DNA from: Bacillota bacterium
Lineage (GTDB): Bacteria; Bacillota; Clostridia; Peptostreptococcales; Acidaminobacteraceae
DNA: 64,000 bases
NCBI GenBank assembly: GCA_020161295.1
Contig: JAIUOA010000001.1
Location: 248,001 to 312,000 of the forward strand
Direction of reading: 5' to 3'
This document shows, piece by piece, positions 8,365 to 17,326 of the stretch (the first letter of the stretch is position 1; each line of letters begins with the position of its first letter). The notes under the pieces were generated by a model. That model did no database searches. It was not told where the DNA came from and was given only the letters and a program-made list of their open reading frames with translations. The translations under genes and the position numbers were made by a program.

Positions 8365-10410
8365 CTATTGGTTTTCAACGTAATCACATGTTGAACGGTG
8401 GCACTTGATCACTTCTTGCTTCTTCGATTTCTTTATTACCAGTAAATCGCCGCAAATAGGGCATTTTCTATTGATTGGCATGTCCCATGAGACGAAGTTG
8501 CACTTAGGAAATTCCGAACAGCCATAAAAGACCTTAAGTTTTTTCGACTTACGTTCGATAATTTCGCCTGTTTCGCAGTCTGGACATTTGATGTCTAATT
8601 TCTTTAAAATCGGTTTGGTGTTATCACAGGTTGGATAATCTGAGCAAGCTAGGAATTTCCCATATCTACCGTGACGTATCAGCATCTTTTTGCCGCATTT
8701 CTCACAGTCGATATCCGTCTCTTCAGTTAAATCAACTTTTTCAATCTCTTGATCTGCTTTAGAAATCATATCCAAGAATGGGCTATAGAAATCTCTGATA
8801 ATCACTTTCCATGCCACTTCACCTTCTTCAATGTTATCGAATTTTTGCTCCATATCAGCTGTGAACGCTACTTCGACGACATTTTTGAAATACTCCTGCA
8901 TAATCTCATCAATTATAAATCCAAGCTCTGTTGGCTTTAAGCTCTTTTTATCCTTTTCAACGTAACCACGACTGAGAATCGTCGTAATGGTTGGCGCGTA
9001 GGTACTTGGTCTTCCAATCCCCTTATCTTCCATTTCCTTTACTAATGACGCCTCAGTAAAGCGTGCCGGTGGTTGTGTGAAATGCTGCGTCGGATCAAAA
9101 TGACCGATGTTTATTACATCTCCGATTTTAAACTCAGGCATGATACGATCCGCTTGCTGGCCAGGATTATAAACTCTCAGGAATCCTTCAAATAGCATTT
9201 TGCTTCCCACGGCTTTAAACAAATAATCGCCGATTGTCACTTCAATACTATGAGATTCATAAACGGCCGGTGCCATTTCACTGGCAACGAATCTTGACCA
9301 TATAAGTTCGTAGAGTTTCATTTGGTCCTTTGAAAGCGATTCTTCACATGCTTCAGGCGAAAGTTCCAGCATCGTAGGGCGAATGGCTTCATGCGCATCT
9401 TGTGCATTTTTTCCAGTCTTTTGCTTTTTTTCTACCACGCCTAACCACTCTTCGCCAAACTGCTCACTAATCATCTGGCGGACTGCTGTTTTAGCCACTT
9501 CAGAAATTCTTGTGGAATCAGTTCTCATGTATGTGATTAAACCAACGGTTCCATGACCTTTAATGGCAATTCCTTCATATAATTGCTGCGCCACAATCAT
9601 GGTTTTTTTAGTCGTAAACCCAAAACGGTTTGAAGCTTCTTGCTGAAGTGAACTCGTTATAAACGGCGGATTAGGGTTGCGGTTCTTTTTCTTCTTTTCA
9701 ACATCGGTAACTACCGCCTTTTGTTGATCGACCGCTTTGAGAATTTCATCAACTGCAGCGCGATTGGGCAATGCGATACGCCCTTCGGCATTTCCGTAGA
9801 AATCTAGTTTAAAAGCATCTTCGCTTGCTTCTATTTTCCAGTACTCTTGTGGAACAAATCCCATTATTTCACGTTCACGGTCACAGATTAACTTCGTTGC
9901 CACCGACTGGACACGTCCTGCACTTAGTCCTTTCTTAACTTTTCGCCAAAGAATCGGACTAATAGAATACCCCACAAGACGATCGAGTACCCTACGGGCT
10001 TGTTGCGCATCTACCAGATTTAAATCGATCGGTCGAGGCGTTTTTACAGCTGTTTTAATAGCATCCTTCGTAATCTCGTGAAAAGTCACACGACAAGGTG
10101 TCTGGATATCGATTCCGAGGATATATGCCAGATGCCATGCGATCGCTTCACCTTCGCGGTCGGGGTCAGTTGCGAGGTAAACTTTATCCGCCTTTTTTGC
10201 AGCATTCTTAAGCGATTTAATCAAATCGCCTTTTCCTCTAATATTAATGTACTTCGGATCAAAATCATGCTCCAAATCTACACCCATGGTACTTTTCGGC
10301 AAGTCCCTAACATGTCCGATTGAAGCGACGACTTTAAAGTTTTTTCCTAAGAATTTTTCTATCGTCTTCGCCTTAGCTGGCGATTCTACAATAACCAAAG
10401 TATTTGACAT
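8365..10410 (-). CDS. topA: DNA topoisomerase I (type IA)
   Basis: TopA relaxes negative supercoils by single-strand passage. The 681-residue protein starts with the Toprim domain (VIVESPAKAKTIEKFLG with the catalytic Glu; DPDREGEAIAWHL). The active-site tyrosine is in GLITYMRTDSTRIS (about residue 297). The C terminus has three Cys4 zinc-ribbon repeats (CEKCGKKM...CSDYPTC; CPDCETGE...CSEFPKC; CPICGDLL...CHRSTC). Length is typical of Firmicute TopA. It has a near-consensus promoter of its own at 10491-10519 and is co-transcribed with codY. The trmFO-xerC-clpQ-clpY genes found between topA and codY in B. subtilis are missing. Confidence 0.98.
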   Translation of the reverse strand: MSNTLVIVESPAKAKTIEKFLGKNFKVVASIGHVRDLPKSTMGVDLEHDFDPKYINIRGKGDLIKSLKNAAKKADKVYLATDPDREGEAIAWHLAYILGIDIQTPCRVTFHEITKDAIKTAVKTPRPIDLNLVDAQQARRVLDRLVGYSISPILWRKVKKGLSAGRVQSVATKLICDREREIMGFVPQEYWKIEASEDAFKLDFYGNAEGRIALPNRAAVDEILKAVDQQKAVVTDVEKKKKNRNPNPPFITSSLQQEASNRFGFTTKKTMIVAQQLYEGIAIKGHGTVGLITYMRTDSTRISEVAKTAVRQMISEQFGEEWLGVVEKKQKTGKNAQDAHEAIRPTMLELSPEACEESLSKDQMKLYELIWSRFVASEMAPAVYESHSIEVTIGDYLFKAVGSKMLFEGFLRVYNPGQQADRIMPEFKIGDVINIGHFDPTQHFTQPPARFTEASLVKEMEDKGIGRPSTYAPTITTILSRGYVEKDKKSLKPTELGFIIDEIMQEYFKNVVEVAFTADMEQKFDNIEEGEVAWKVIIRDFYSPFLDMISKADQEIEKVDLTEETDIDCEKCGKKMLIRHGRYGKFLACSDYPTCDNTKPILKKLDIKCPDCETGEIIERKSKKLKVFYGCSEFPKCNFVSWDMPINRKCPICGDLLVIKKSKKQEVIKCHRSTCDYVENQ

Positions 10411-10490
10411 TCAATAAGCTCCATCTCTTTTTAGATCGCTAAACCTCATTTAGCTTTTCCATTTTTACTTGCTTCTAAGTGTACTTAATA

Positions 10491-10519
10491 AATTTATATA
10501 TAAAAAAAGTACTTGTCAA
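10491..10519 (-). promoter_or_regulatory. Sigma-A type promoter of topA-codY
   Basis: Minus strand TTGACA (10514-10519), 17 bases, TAAATT (10491-10496). It lies between the dprA stop and the topA start, with an untranslated leader of about 75 bases. The -35 sits inside a small inverted repeat (AAAAAGT...ACTTTTT) that might also attenuate dprA readthrough. Confidence 0.7.
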
Positions 10520-10526
10520 GACTTTT

Positions 10527-11609
10527 TTAGAGCAGTTGAACTTCGTTTAATGTGACAAATTCACACAAATCATTTAAAATCAACTCGCTTACCGCATCAT
10601 AAATTTCAGAATATTCAATCTGAACACATGCTCCTATTTCCTCTAAGCCAGCTCTTTTGTTCTGCATTAAAAAATTAAAAATAAGGTTCGCTACTGGTGA
10701 AAGATGCGCTTGGTTTGCACCCAAAGAGGTTATGTTTTCCTCTTCTAAATTTAAATGCATCAGTATATGTTCAAACTTGATCAGCGGAAATGCACCCTCA
10801 TATAGGAGTTTGTTCGAACCTTCAGATTGTGGCGAATAGATGTTGCCTGGAAGGGCAAAAACAGTCTTCCCCTGTTCGATGCCGTGCATAGCTGTTATAA
10901 GTGAGCCACTTTTCTCACCCGCTTCAATGATGACGACGACATCTGCCAGAGCACTAATAATTCTATTTCTTAATGGAAAATGATGTCTTAGCGGTTCCTC
11001 ATCAATCATTTGCTCGGATATCACTAGTCCTCCAGAAGACAAAATACCTGCATAAAGCTTTTCATTAGACGATGGATAGATTTTATTCACACCAGACGCT
11101 AAAACAGCAATGGTGTTTCCCCCACTCTCTATACACCCCTTGTGTGCTTGTGCATCAATCCCTAGCGCCATGCCGCTAACGACCACGACACCGCGCTTAC
11201 CCAAATAATACCCTAAATCATAAGCAACCTTTCTCCCATAAGCTGTGGGTTTACGACTACCGACGATGGCTACCTTTTTCGGAAGCGTAAGTAAGCTTTG
11301 CTGCCCTTTCGTAAAGAGGAGATGGACTTCAGGTTTTATTTGCTTTAGTTCATCTGGAAAAAACATACTGGTGTTATCAACTGAATGAATACCACAATCA
11401 CTGATTCTATGGATTTCATTTTGTACGTCACTCATGAGTTGTTTATGAGGTGGTAAGTTCTCCGCATCAAACAACGATGGATTTTCATAAACATACTTCC
11501 AGTTTATGCCTGCATATCCTTTAAAATGCCTAAGAATTTTTGTCCTTGATATGGAATGCCTCTTTAATAATCCTTCTAATATAATATAGTTTTTCAGCAC
11601 TTTCTCCAT
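10527..11609 (-). CDS. dprA: DNA processing protein DprA (Smf)
   Basis: DprA binds incoming single-stranded DNA during natural transformation and loads RecA; it is widely conserved even in species not known to be competent. The central Rossmann-like domain is clear: KVAIVGSRKPTAYGRK, VVVSGMALGIDAQAHKG, NTIAVLASGVNKIYPSSN, ISEQMIDEEPLRHHFPLRNRIISAL and AGEKSGSLITA. The C terminus (about residues 300-360) has the winged-helix DML1-like segment. Length, 360, is normal. It is twelve bases downstream of yifB and followed by topA's own promoter. The yifB-dprA-topA order is conserved in Firmicutes. Confidence 0.97.
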   Translation of the reverse strand: MEKVLKNYIILEGLLKRHSISRTKILRHFKGYAGINWKYVYENPSLFDAENLPPHKQLMSDVQNEIHRISDCGIHSVDNTSMFFPDELKQIKPEVHLLFTKGQQSLLTLPKKVAIVGSRKPTAYGRKVAYDLGYYLGKRGVVVVSGMALGIDAQAHKGCIESGGNTIAVLASGVNKIYPSSNEKLYAGILSSGGLVISEQMIDEEPLRHHFPLRNRIISALADVVVIIEAGEKSGSLITAMHGIEQGKTVFALPGNIYSPQSEGSNKLLYEGAFPLIKFEHILMHLNLEEENITSLGANQAHLSPVANLIFNFLMQNKRAGLEEIGACVQIEYSEIYDAVSELILNDLCEFVTLNEVQLL

Positions 11610-11621
11610 CGGCTTTCCCCT

Positions 11622-13139
11622 TTATTTAAAAAATCGGTCAATCTGAATCCCCGTGTGATAACGCACGGCTTCAAGCACATGTCGGCTCGATATATTAACC
11701 ACACCTTCTAACGCAGCAATCGTTCTGGCGAGCTTCACCAGCTTTTCATAGCCACGCATGCTTAACTTACCCGATTGATGATATTTCAAAATGAGCGCTT
11801 CAGCATCAGGTGAAATCTCATCAGGTGAAATCTCATCAGGTGAAATCTCATCATTAATAGTGCTCCGTTTATTAATGGCGCTGATGATTTCTTCACGAAT
11901 GCGTTTTGAACTTTTCGTTCGACCTTTCATTTGTTCAAGTGGATCGTCGATGGTGACACGATTCATATAGATAAGCATGTCAAAACGGTCGAGAATCGGC
12001 CACGACAGTTTTCCGAAATACCGCTGTACATCTAGGTGCGAACATGTACATCTTTCGCTGTCCGATAAATAATGGCCACAGGGGCATGGGTTCATCGTCG
12101 CCACTAACATAAAATCTGACGGAAAGGTCAATGCACGCCCCCCCTTACTTAAATTCACCATTTTATTGGACAGTGGCTCTCTTAAAGACTCAATCGCGTC
12201 CGACCGAAATTCTCCGATTTCATCGAGATACAAGATACCGCGGTGAGCTCTAGATATCTCACCTGGAGAAATTTGATTGCCGCCACCGACGAGTCCAATT
12301 CGAGAAATCGTATGATGGGGTGCTCTAAATGGACGTTCCGTTAAAATCCCCTTAGGTTGTTCTCCATTACTGATCCCATAGATTTTAGTGATTTCAATTT
12401 GCTCTGCAAGACTCATTTCAGGCATAATGGTCTTCATTCGCTCAGCGATCATGCTTTTCCCACAGCCTGGAGGTCCAATTATCAGCACATTATGAAATCC
12501 TGTAACAGCTACCTGTAATGCTCTAATTGCTAAATCTTGCCCCCACACCTCGCTGAAATCAATATCGTAAGCCTTTTCAAAATGGAAAGGTGCGATGCTC
12601 ACCTCAGTGTTGACGACCTTACCCCTTTTAAGATGGTCGAAGAGCTCGCCCAGCGATTTGTATGGGTATAGAGTAATGCCTTCGATATATTGCGCTTCTG
12701 GTAAGTTCTCATAAGGGATGATCAAATGTCGGATACCATGTGCTTTTAATCCATCCACTAAGCTTAGTATGCCCTGAACCGGTTGAATCTTGCCATCCAG
12801 CGACAACTCCCCGATAAATCCATAACACTCCCAATGCTTACTAAGCGCTTCGCATTGACTTAAAAAAATACCGACGGCTATAGGTAAATCCAGATGTGAT
12901 CCTTCCTTTTTTAGATTTGCTGGATACATGTTTTGCACTATTTTCTCATCAGGAAATTTCATACCGATGGACTTAATGGCTGCTTTGACGCGTTCTTTGG
13001 ACTCTTTGATGACCGTACTGGGAAGCCCCACGATGGTATGGTACGGAAGACCACCAAGGATTTGTGTTTCTATTTCCACCGGATGCCCTTCAATTCCCCA
13101 GAAAACAGAAGTCATCACTTTACTATATCGACTTTTCAT
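11622..13139 (-). CDS. YifB/ComM-family AAA+ ATPase (Mg-chelatase-like)
   Basis: This family includes ComM, a helicase that promotes branch migration during transformation in Gram-negatives; the Firmicute role is less defined. The start is ATG 13139 (505 residues), with GGAG six bases before it, giving the family opening MKSRYSKVMTSVFWGIEG. A longer GTG-initiated frame from 13226 adds residues absent from the family. An N-terminal Lon-protease-like fold is followed by AAA+ motifs (LIIGPPGCGKSMIAERM; Walker B GILYLDEIGEF; FMLVATMNPCPCG). Near residue 440 a 15-base unit is repeated three times, giving EISPD repeats in a linker. Its neighbours are dprA and yraN. Confidence 0.93.
   Translation of the reverse strand: MKSRYSKVMTSVFWGIEGHPVEIETQILGGLPYHTIVGLPSTVIKESKERVKAAIKSIGMKFPDEKIVQNMYPANLKKEGSHLDLPIAVGIFLSQCEALSKHWECYGFIGELSLDGKIQPVQGILSLVDGLKAHGIRHLIIPYENLPEAQYIEGITLYPYKSLGELFDHLKRGKVVNTEVSIAPFHFEKAYDIDFSEVWGQDLAIRALQVAVTGFHNVLIIGPPGCGKSMIAERMKTIMPEMSLAEQIEITKIYGISNGEQPKGILTERPFRAPHHTISRIGLVGGGNQISPGEISRAHRGILYLDEIGEFRSDAIESLREPLSNKMVNLSKGGRALTFPSDFMLVATMNPCPCGHYLSDSERCTCSHLDVQRYFGKLSWPILDRFDMLIYMNRVTIDDPLEQMKGRTKSSKRIREEIISAINKRSTINDEISPDEISPDEISPDAEALILKYHQSGKLSMRGYEKLVKLARTIAALEGVVNISSRHVLEAVRYHTGIQIDRFFK
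11805..11849 (-). repeat. Three tandem 15-bp units inside the yifB-like gene
   Basis: The plus-strand unit ATCAGGTGAAATCTC occurs three times in a row without mismatch, plus four further matching bases. It is in frame and encodes repeated EISPD in the linker between the AAA+ core and the C-terminal helical domain. Slippage would change copy number by five residues without breaking the frame. Confidence 0.95.
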
Positions 13140-13249
13140 GGCACGCTCCATTCCACTATTATTTTGTATATTATCCATTTTATTCCATTTAGAGACAAAA
13201 ATAAAGTGCTTTTCGCACATGGACACACAACCACTATAACCAAGTTGAT

Positions 13250-13606
13250 TTATTCGGATAGAATATTCTCGATAAAATCAAAACTTAGACCGTTTTCTAG
13301 TGGAACCACACCTAAAAACGCCAATTTCAGATGACTTCCACCCAAGCCGTTTTCATGAGCATACGAAAATGCTGCCTTCATCATATGCTTTATTTTATGA
13401 GGCGTTATCGCTTCCCGAGGCGTGCCATACTTATCGTTTGCACGGTATTTTACCTCAACATAGTAATAACTCCCTCCCGCTTTCATCAGGAGGTCAATCT
13501 CACCATAGGGCGTGTATAGATTTGATCCCACCCATTTGTAACCGAGACCTTCAAGATAGTGTCGACCAGCATTCTCATATTTGTTTCCTATTTTCCGTTT
13601 GTTCAC
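13250..13606 (-). CDS. YraN-family (UPF0102) endonuclease-like protein
   Basis: A 118-residue protein of the UPF0102 family with a restriction-endonuclease-like core: the G-N-x-Y-E opening (RKIGNKYENAGRHYLEG), then YGEIDLLMKAGGSYYYVEVKYR with the D...E-x-K catalytic triad. The start is GTG at 13606, preceded by AAAGGGGG. A longer reading frame to 13678 overlaps the upstream flhB-C-like gene and lacks support. Members are found beside rnhB, yifB and dprA in many bacteria and are suspected nucleases in recombination or transformation. The function is not established. Confidence 0.9.
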   Translation of the reverse strand: MNKRKIGNKYENAGRHYLEGLGYKWVGSNLYTPYGEIDLLMKAGGSYYYVEVKYRANDKYGTPREAITPHKIKHMMKAAFSYAHENGLGGSHLKLAFLGVVPLENGLSFDFIENILSE

Positions 13607-13616
13607 GTTTCCCCCT

Positions 13617-13895
13617 TTACTTCGCCTTTTTTTGATCCACTGCACCGATAAAAACAAGCACCTCTGCAACCACCTCATAGAGCTCGTAGGGAATCTGATC
13701 CCCGATTTCTAGCTGCTTCAATTGATTGGCCAACCGCTCATCTTCATAGATTGGAACGTCGTGTTGTTCAGCGCGTTTTATGATGTTTTCAGCGATGAGG
13801 CCAACACCTTTTGCGATTAATTGTGGGGCAGCATCCTCACCTGGATTGAACTTCAACGCATTGGCAATTTTAATTTTATGCTTAGAATCGGTCAA
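13617..13895 (-). CDS. FlhB C-terminal-domain-like protein (YlqH type)
   Basis: A 92-residue soluble protein matching only the cytoplasmic export-switch domain of FlhB/YscU (IANALKFNPGEDAAPQLIAKG, then HDVPIYEDERLANQLKQLEIG, then IPYELYEVVAEVLVFI). It begins almost exactly where the NPTH autocleavage site would be in full-length FlhB, so it represents the post-cleavage fragment and lacks the four membrane helices. In B. subtilis the orthologue YlqH sits at the same place. It follows a fliK-like gene by a dozen bases. Its role is unknown; a partnership with that neighbour is inferred from FliK-FlhB biology. Confidence 0.9.
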   Translation of the reverse strand: MTDSKHKIKIANALKFNPGEDAAPQLIAKGVGLIAENIIKRAEQHDVPIYEDERLANQLKQLEIGDQIPYELYEVVAEVLVFIGAVDQKKAK

Positions 13896-13907
13896 GATTA
13901 CACCTCC

Positions 13908-15536
13908 TCACACCTTATAATCGAAGCCGAAATGTGACACCGGACTCGTATCCAAATCAACCTCTTCTTCAGATTTCACACTAAACCTGATACTGAACTT
14001 TCTGTCGTCAAATCTTACCAGCGCATTTACGAGTGTCTCTGACGCATTTTCAAACCATTCCTTTATTTCTTCATTTTCGAATGTAAATTGAAGGGCAAAC
14101 TGATTTTTCACCTTGTTGATTAAGCATCGTACCTCACCTACATGCTTCGTGTTGAGGGCCACCAGTAACGTGATATCATCTGGATCCACTTTCTTTTTAT
14201 TTCTTTTATAATAAATTTCAACCTGCTCCAAACGCTCTTCAATCTTAATTGGCATCTGCATATAGAAAAGCTGATCATTGAGCGGCTTCGTTAATGTCAT
14301 GGTTTCCTTAATGACCGAAACTTCTCGTTCTATACCACTGGCGATCTCACTTTCAGGCATCGACTTTTTTACCCACTCCGCTAACTCCTGTAACTTTTCC
14401 ACTTCTCCCCGATCAGAAGTAAGCATTTTGACGAGCGTTTCCAGGTCTGATTTATCCAGCCTTAGTCCGTCAATCTGAGTGAGCAAGGTTTCAAATCGTT
14501 TTCCATTGCCTTGGCCGTCAGAAAGGAGATCATACGCGAGAAAAAGATTCTTTAGTGATAAGGGCACTTCATTTTTAATAATCAAGCTCTCTTGTGGCAA
14601 ATCAAATGCTGATAGCAGCTGTTTCACCGAGTCCTTAAGTGAAGCCTCAGGAAACGCACTCTTTATGGCATCTGCCATTCCTTTTGACGAATCCCCTTTG
14701 GCCTCTGCCGGAACGATATTTTCTTCTACAGACTGTGTCGAATCTTGAAGTGTTAATACTTGCATTTTCGAGTCGATGTTTTGGTTGTTCTCCGACGAAG
14801 CAGCCAAATACTCAGGCCTTACTTGATTAACAGAGCCACTTTGAGATATCTGATTCGCAGGAGACCCTTGATTCTCTGAAATTGCTGGATTTGCTGAATT
14901 TGAAGGATTTGAAGGATTTGAAAGATTTGAAGAATTCACTTGATTTGATGGATTGGTTTGTGTCGTTAAATTAGCCTGATTTGTCACGCCTTGATTACTT
15001 GCTGTTTGACTGGCTTGAATCAGTTTGATGGCCAATTGCTTAAGCGGTGTTTCCATCTCATTTGATAACTCGACGTCACTCATTTGATGAATTTCAGATT
15101 GGATAAACTTCACCTCTAAGGCACCTTGGCGCATGGCGCTAAAAACCTCTTTGTTAAGGGGTAGCCCCGCATCCTTCATGGCATTTAAAATGGCGCGATT
15201 TTCAGGCGAATCACTTACCCCAAGCTTACTGAGCAGATCACTGATTGGCGAACCCATCGCATCCGTAACGACTTTCGCAGTAAGCACGCCATCAGCCATC
15301 CCAGTGATTTTAAGTGTCGCCGCTTGATTCTCAGAAGCCTGAGTCCCAGCTAAATCCACTGCAAGAACCGCATCCCCCGTGGCAAACAGCGCGATGCCAT
15401 TTGCCTGAATGCCAAATAGACGCCCTTCGAGAGACTTCCCTACAAGCGCCTTAAGGTCCACGGTTCCATCAACTTTCACTTTCGAACTTAGTGGTACTGT
15501 AATCATTTGTGCCAACATTTGCTGTGTGATTCTCAT
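13908..15536 (-). CDS. FliK-like protein (YlqG type)
   Basis: A 542-residue protein starting at ATG 15536 (AGGTGAT site; an in-frame TTG at 15557 would add seven residues). The N-terminal ~170 residues are helical. Residues about 175-235 form an Asn/Ser/Gln/Pro-rich low-complexity stretch with short NPS-type repeats. The C-terminal ~110 residues resemble the FliK hook-length-control C-terminal domain (VEIYYKRNKKKVDPDDITLLVALNTKHVGEV is recognisable, ending in a LVNALVRFDDRKF region). It lies next to the flhB-C-like gene, away from the flagellar operon, as ylqG does in B. subtilis. A secretion-switch role is possible but unproven. Confidence 0.75.
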   Translation of the reverse strand: MRITQQMLAQMITVPLSSKVKVDGTVDLKALVGKSLEGRLFGIQANGIALFATGDAVLAVDLAGTQASENQAATLKITGMADGVLTAKVVTDAMGSPISDLLSKLGVSDSPENRAILNAMKDAGLPLNKEVFSAMRQGALEVKFIQSEIHQMSDVELSNEMETPLKQLAIKLIQASQTASNQGVTNQANLTTQTNPSNQVNSSNLSNPSNPSNSANPAISENQGSPANQISQSGSVNQVRPEYLAASSENNQNIDSKMQVLTLQDSTQSVEENIVPAEAKGDSSKGMADAIKSAFPEASLKDSVKQLLSAFDLPQESLIIKNEVPLSLKNLFLAYDLLSDGQGNGKRFETLLTQIDGLRLDKSDLETLVKMLTSDRGEVEKLQELAEWVKKSMPESEIASGIEREVSVIKETMTLTKPLNDQLFYMQMPIKIEERLEQVEIYYKRNKKKVDPDDITLLVALNTKHVGEVRCLINKVKNQFALQFTFENEEIKEWFENASETLVNALVRFDDRKFSIRFSVKSEEEVDLDTSPVSHFGFDYKV

Positions 15537-15559
15537 TCGATCACCTATTCGATACAAAC

Positions 15560-16351
15560 CTATAAAAATCCCTTTAAAAAGCTCCTACGATGCGCATCGA
15601 TAAGCCCATGCGCTTTTATCGCCGCATAATGCTTTTCGGTGCCATAGCCTTTATTCGAAGCAAAATCATAGTCTGGATACTGTGCATGAAGCGACTCTAA
15701 TAGCCTATCACGTGTCACTTTTGCGATGATGGAAGCCGCAGCGATGGAGGCACTTTTAGAATCACCCTTAATTAAATTATCTTGAGGTAACTGCACTTCT
15801 TTGAGCTTTACGGCATCAATCAACAGATAGTCTGGCTTTTGATTCATTTGATCCAGTGCTCTTACCATCGCAAGCTTGGTGGCATTTAGAATATTAATCT
15901 CATCAATTTCTTTGTGATCGGCCATTCCAACCCCAATAGCATGCGCATGCTTCATAATGCGGTCATAAAAATGGTCTCTCTGAGCTGCACTGAGCTTCTT
16001 TGAATCGTCAATCCCACGCCAATCCACATTCTCATCCAATATTACGGCTGCAGCCACCACAGGCCCTACAAGTGGCCCTCTACCCGCTTCATCAATTCCC
16101 GCGATAGCCTGATATCCTTTTGACTTCGCTGCGCGCTCATAGAAAAAAATCGTTTCCATTCTAAGATCTTCTTTCAACGCCAAATCAACTTTACGCTGAA
16201 AACTTTTAGCAAAGCTTTGGCACGCCAAGCGTTCATCGGTCATAAGCCAAGCTAATGCTTCCGCCCACATCTCCCTAGGCAGTTGATTTAAAGTCTCTTT
16301 CACCTCTTTAACGGATGCTTGTGACAGATAGGAAAATTGCTGACTACTCAT
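15560..16351 (-). CDS. rnhB: Ribonuclease HII
   Basis: RNase HII cleaves RNA in RNA-DNA hybrids and nicks at single ribonucleotides misincorporated in DNA. The catalytic DEDD set is visible: AGIDEAGRGPLVGPVVAAAVIL (Asp-Glu), DYLLIDAV and the ASIIAKVTRDRLL segment, with NKGYGTEKHYAAI near the C terminus. At 263 residues it has the extra ~70-residue helical N-terminal domain typical of Firmicute RnhB. It overlaps rbgA by eight bases (ATGAGTAG), so the two are translationally coupled. Confidence 0.98.
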   Translation of the reverse strand: MSSQQFSYLSQASVKEVKETLNQLPREMWAEALAWLMTDERLACQSFAKSFQRKVDLALKEDLRMETIFFYERAAKSKGYQAIAGIDEAGRGPLVGPVVAAAVILDENVDWRGIDDSKKLSAAQRDHFYDRIMKHAHAIGVGMADHKEIDEINILNATKLAMVRALDQMNQKPDYLLIDAVKLKEVQLPQDNLIKGDSKSASIAAASIIAKVTRDRLLESLHAQYPDYDFASNKGYGTEKHYAAIKAHGLIDAHRRSFLKGFL

Positions 16352-17225
16352 GATGTTCTGTCGCTCCTGCTTGTAAGAGTTGCTCCGGCGATTCCAGTGT
16401 AATTTTACCGATTAAGCCCTTTCTGAACTCGTCGACGATCAATCTAGAAGCCTTCTCCAAATCAACTTCATTGCCTTTAACGAGGCAGCCGCGTTTTCGC
16501 CCGATGGCTTCCATGATTTCAACGGGCGTTTCAATCGTCTGATCAATTTTATAGCGTTCATAGAAAACGTGCTTGTAATCCACCAGTAAAAGCTTGATTA
16601 AATGAAAGGCGATGTCCTCGATGTTGAGCACTTCATCTTTTATGGCACCAGAGCATGCCAGCTTGATGCCCATCATGTCTTCTTCAATTTTAGGCCATAG
16701 GATACCAGGGGTGTCAAACAACTCCAGCTCTTTATTCAGACGAATCCACTGCTTCCCCCTCGTAACGCCAGGTTTATTACCTGTTTTCGCCGCCGTTTTA
16801 CCAGCAAGCTTGTTGATTAGCGAAGACTTTCCGACATTGGGAATGCCTACGATCATGGCGCGGATGGGTCGCATCAAACGCCCTTGTCTCATGGCCTTTT
16901 CAAGCACGTCTGAGGATGCCGTCTTCGCTTCAGCGATAAGTTCTGAAATGCCATCACCATTAAGTGAGTTTATTGGAATCGCTTTAATATTCATATCGGC
17001 ATAATACTGAATCCATTTACGCGTTCTGGCTGGATCGGCTAAATCCGCCTTATTTAAGGCCACCACGCGCTTTTTGTGCCCCACCAAGCGATCAAATTGA
17101 GGGTTTCTACTGCTGATGGGAATACGCGCATCAAGCAACTCGATGACCACATCCACCAATTTTAGGTTGGCTTCGATAAGATCCTTCGTTTTTTTCATGT
17201 GACCTGGATACCAGTTTATACTCAT
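16344..17225 (-). CDS. rbgA: Ribosome biogenesis GTPase RbgA (YlqF)
   Basis: RbgA is needed for late assembly of the 50S subunit, including uL16 addition. Its circularly permuted GTPase motifs appear in the order G4 (ALNKADLADP), G1 (IVGIPNVGKSSLINKLAGK), G2/G3 (TRGKQW; LFDTPGILWP). The N terminus MSINWYPGHMKKTKDLI is diagnostic. The C-terminal ~90 residues form the ANTAR-like RNA-binding helical domain. Length is 293 (family ~282). It stands downstream of rplS but is separated from it by a terminator-like hairpin at 17276-17308; an AGGAG site precedes the start. Confidence 0.97.
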   Translation of the reverse strand: MSINWYPGHMKKTKDLIEANLKLVDVVIELLDARIPISSRNPQFDRLVGHKKRVVALNKADLADPARTRKWIQYYADMNIKAIPINSLNGDGISELIAEAKTASSDVLEKAMRQGRLMRPIRAMIVGIPNVGKSSLINKLAGKTAAKTGNKPGVTRGKQWIRLNKELELFDTPGILWPKIEEDMMGIKLACSGAIKDEVLNIEDIAFHLIKLLLVDYKHVFYERYKIDQTIETPVEIMEAIGRKRGCLVKGNEVDLEKASRLIVDEFRKGLIGKITLESPEQLLQAGATEHHE

Positions 17226-17275
17226 TTTATACTCCTATTTAACTTCATTATTCTTATTTTAACATAGTTTCCCAA

Positions 17276-17308
17276 TAAAATCTAAAGGGACCTTTACAGG
17301 TCCCTTTT
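17276..17308 (-). terminator. Rho-independent terminator after rplS
   Basis: Minus strand AAAGGGACCT-GTAA-AGGTCCCTTT, a ten-base perfect stem with a four-base loop, followed by AGATTTTATT. The T-run is short, so some readthrough into rbgA is likely. Confidence 0.82.
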
Positions 17309-17326
17309 GATCAATAGTCGAAACTA

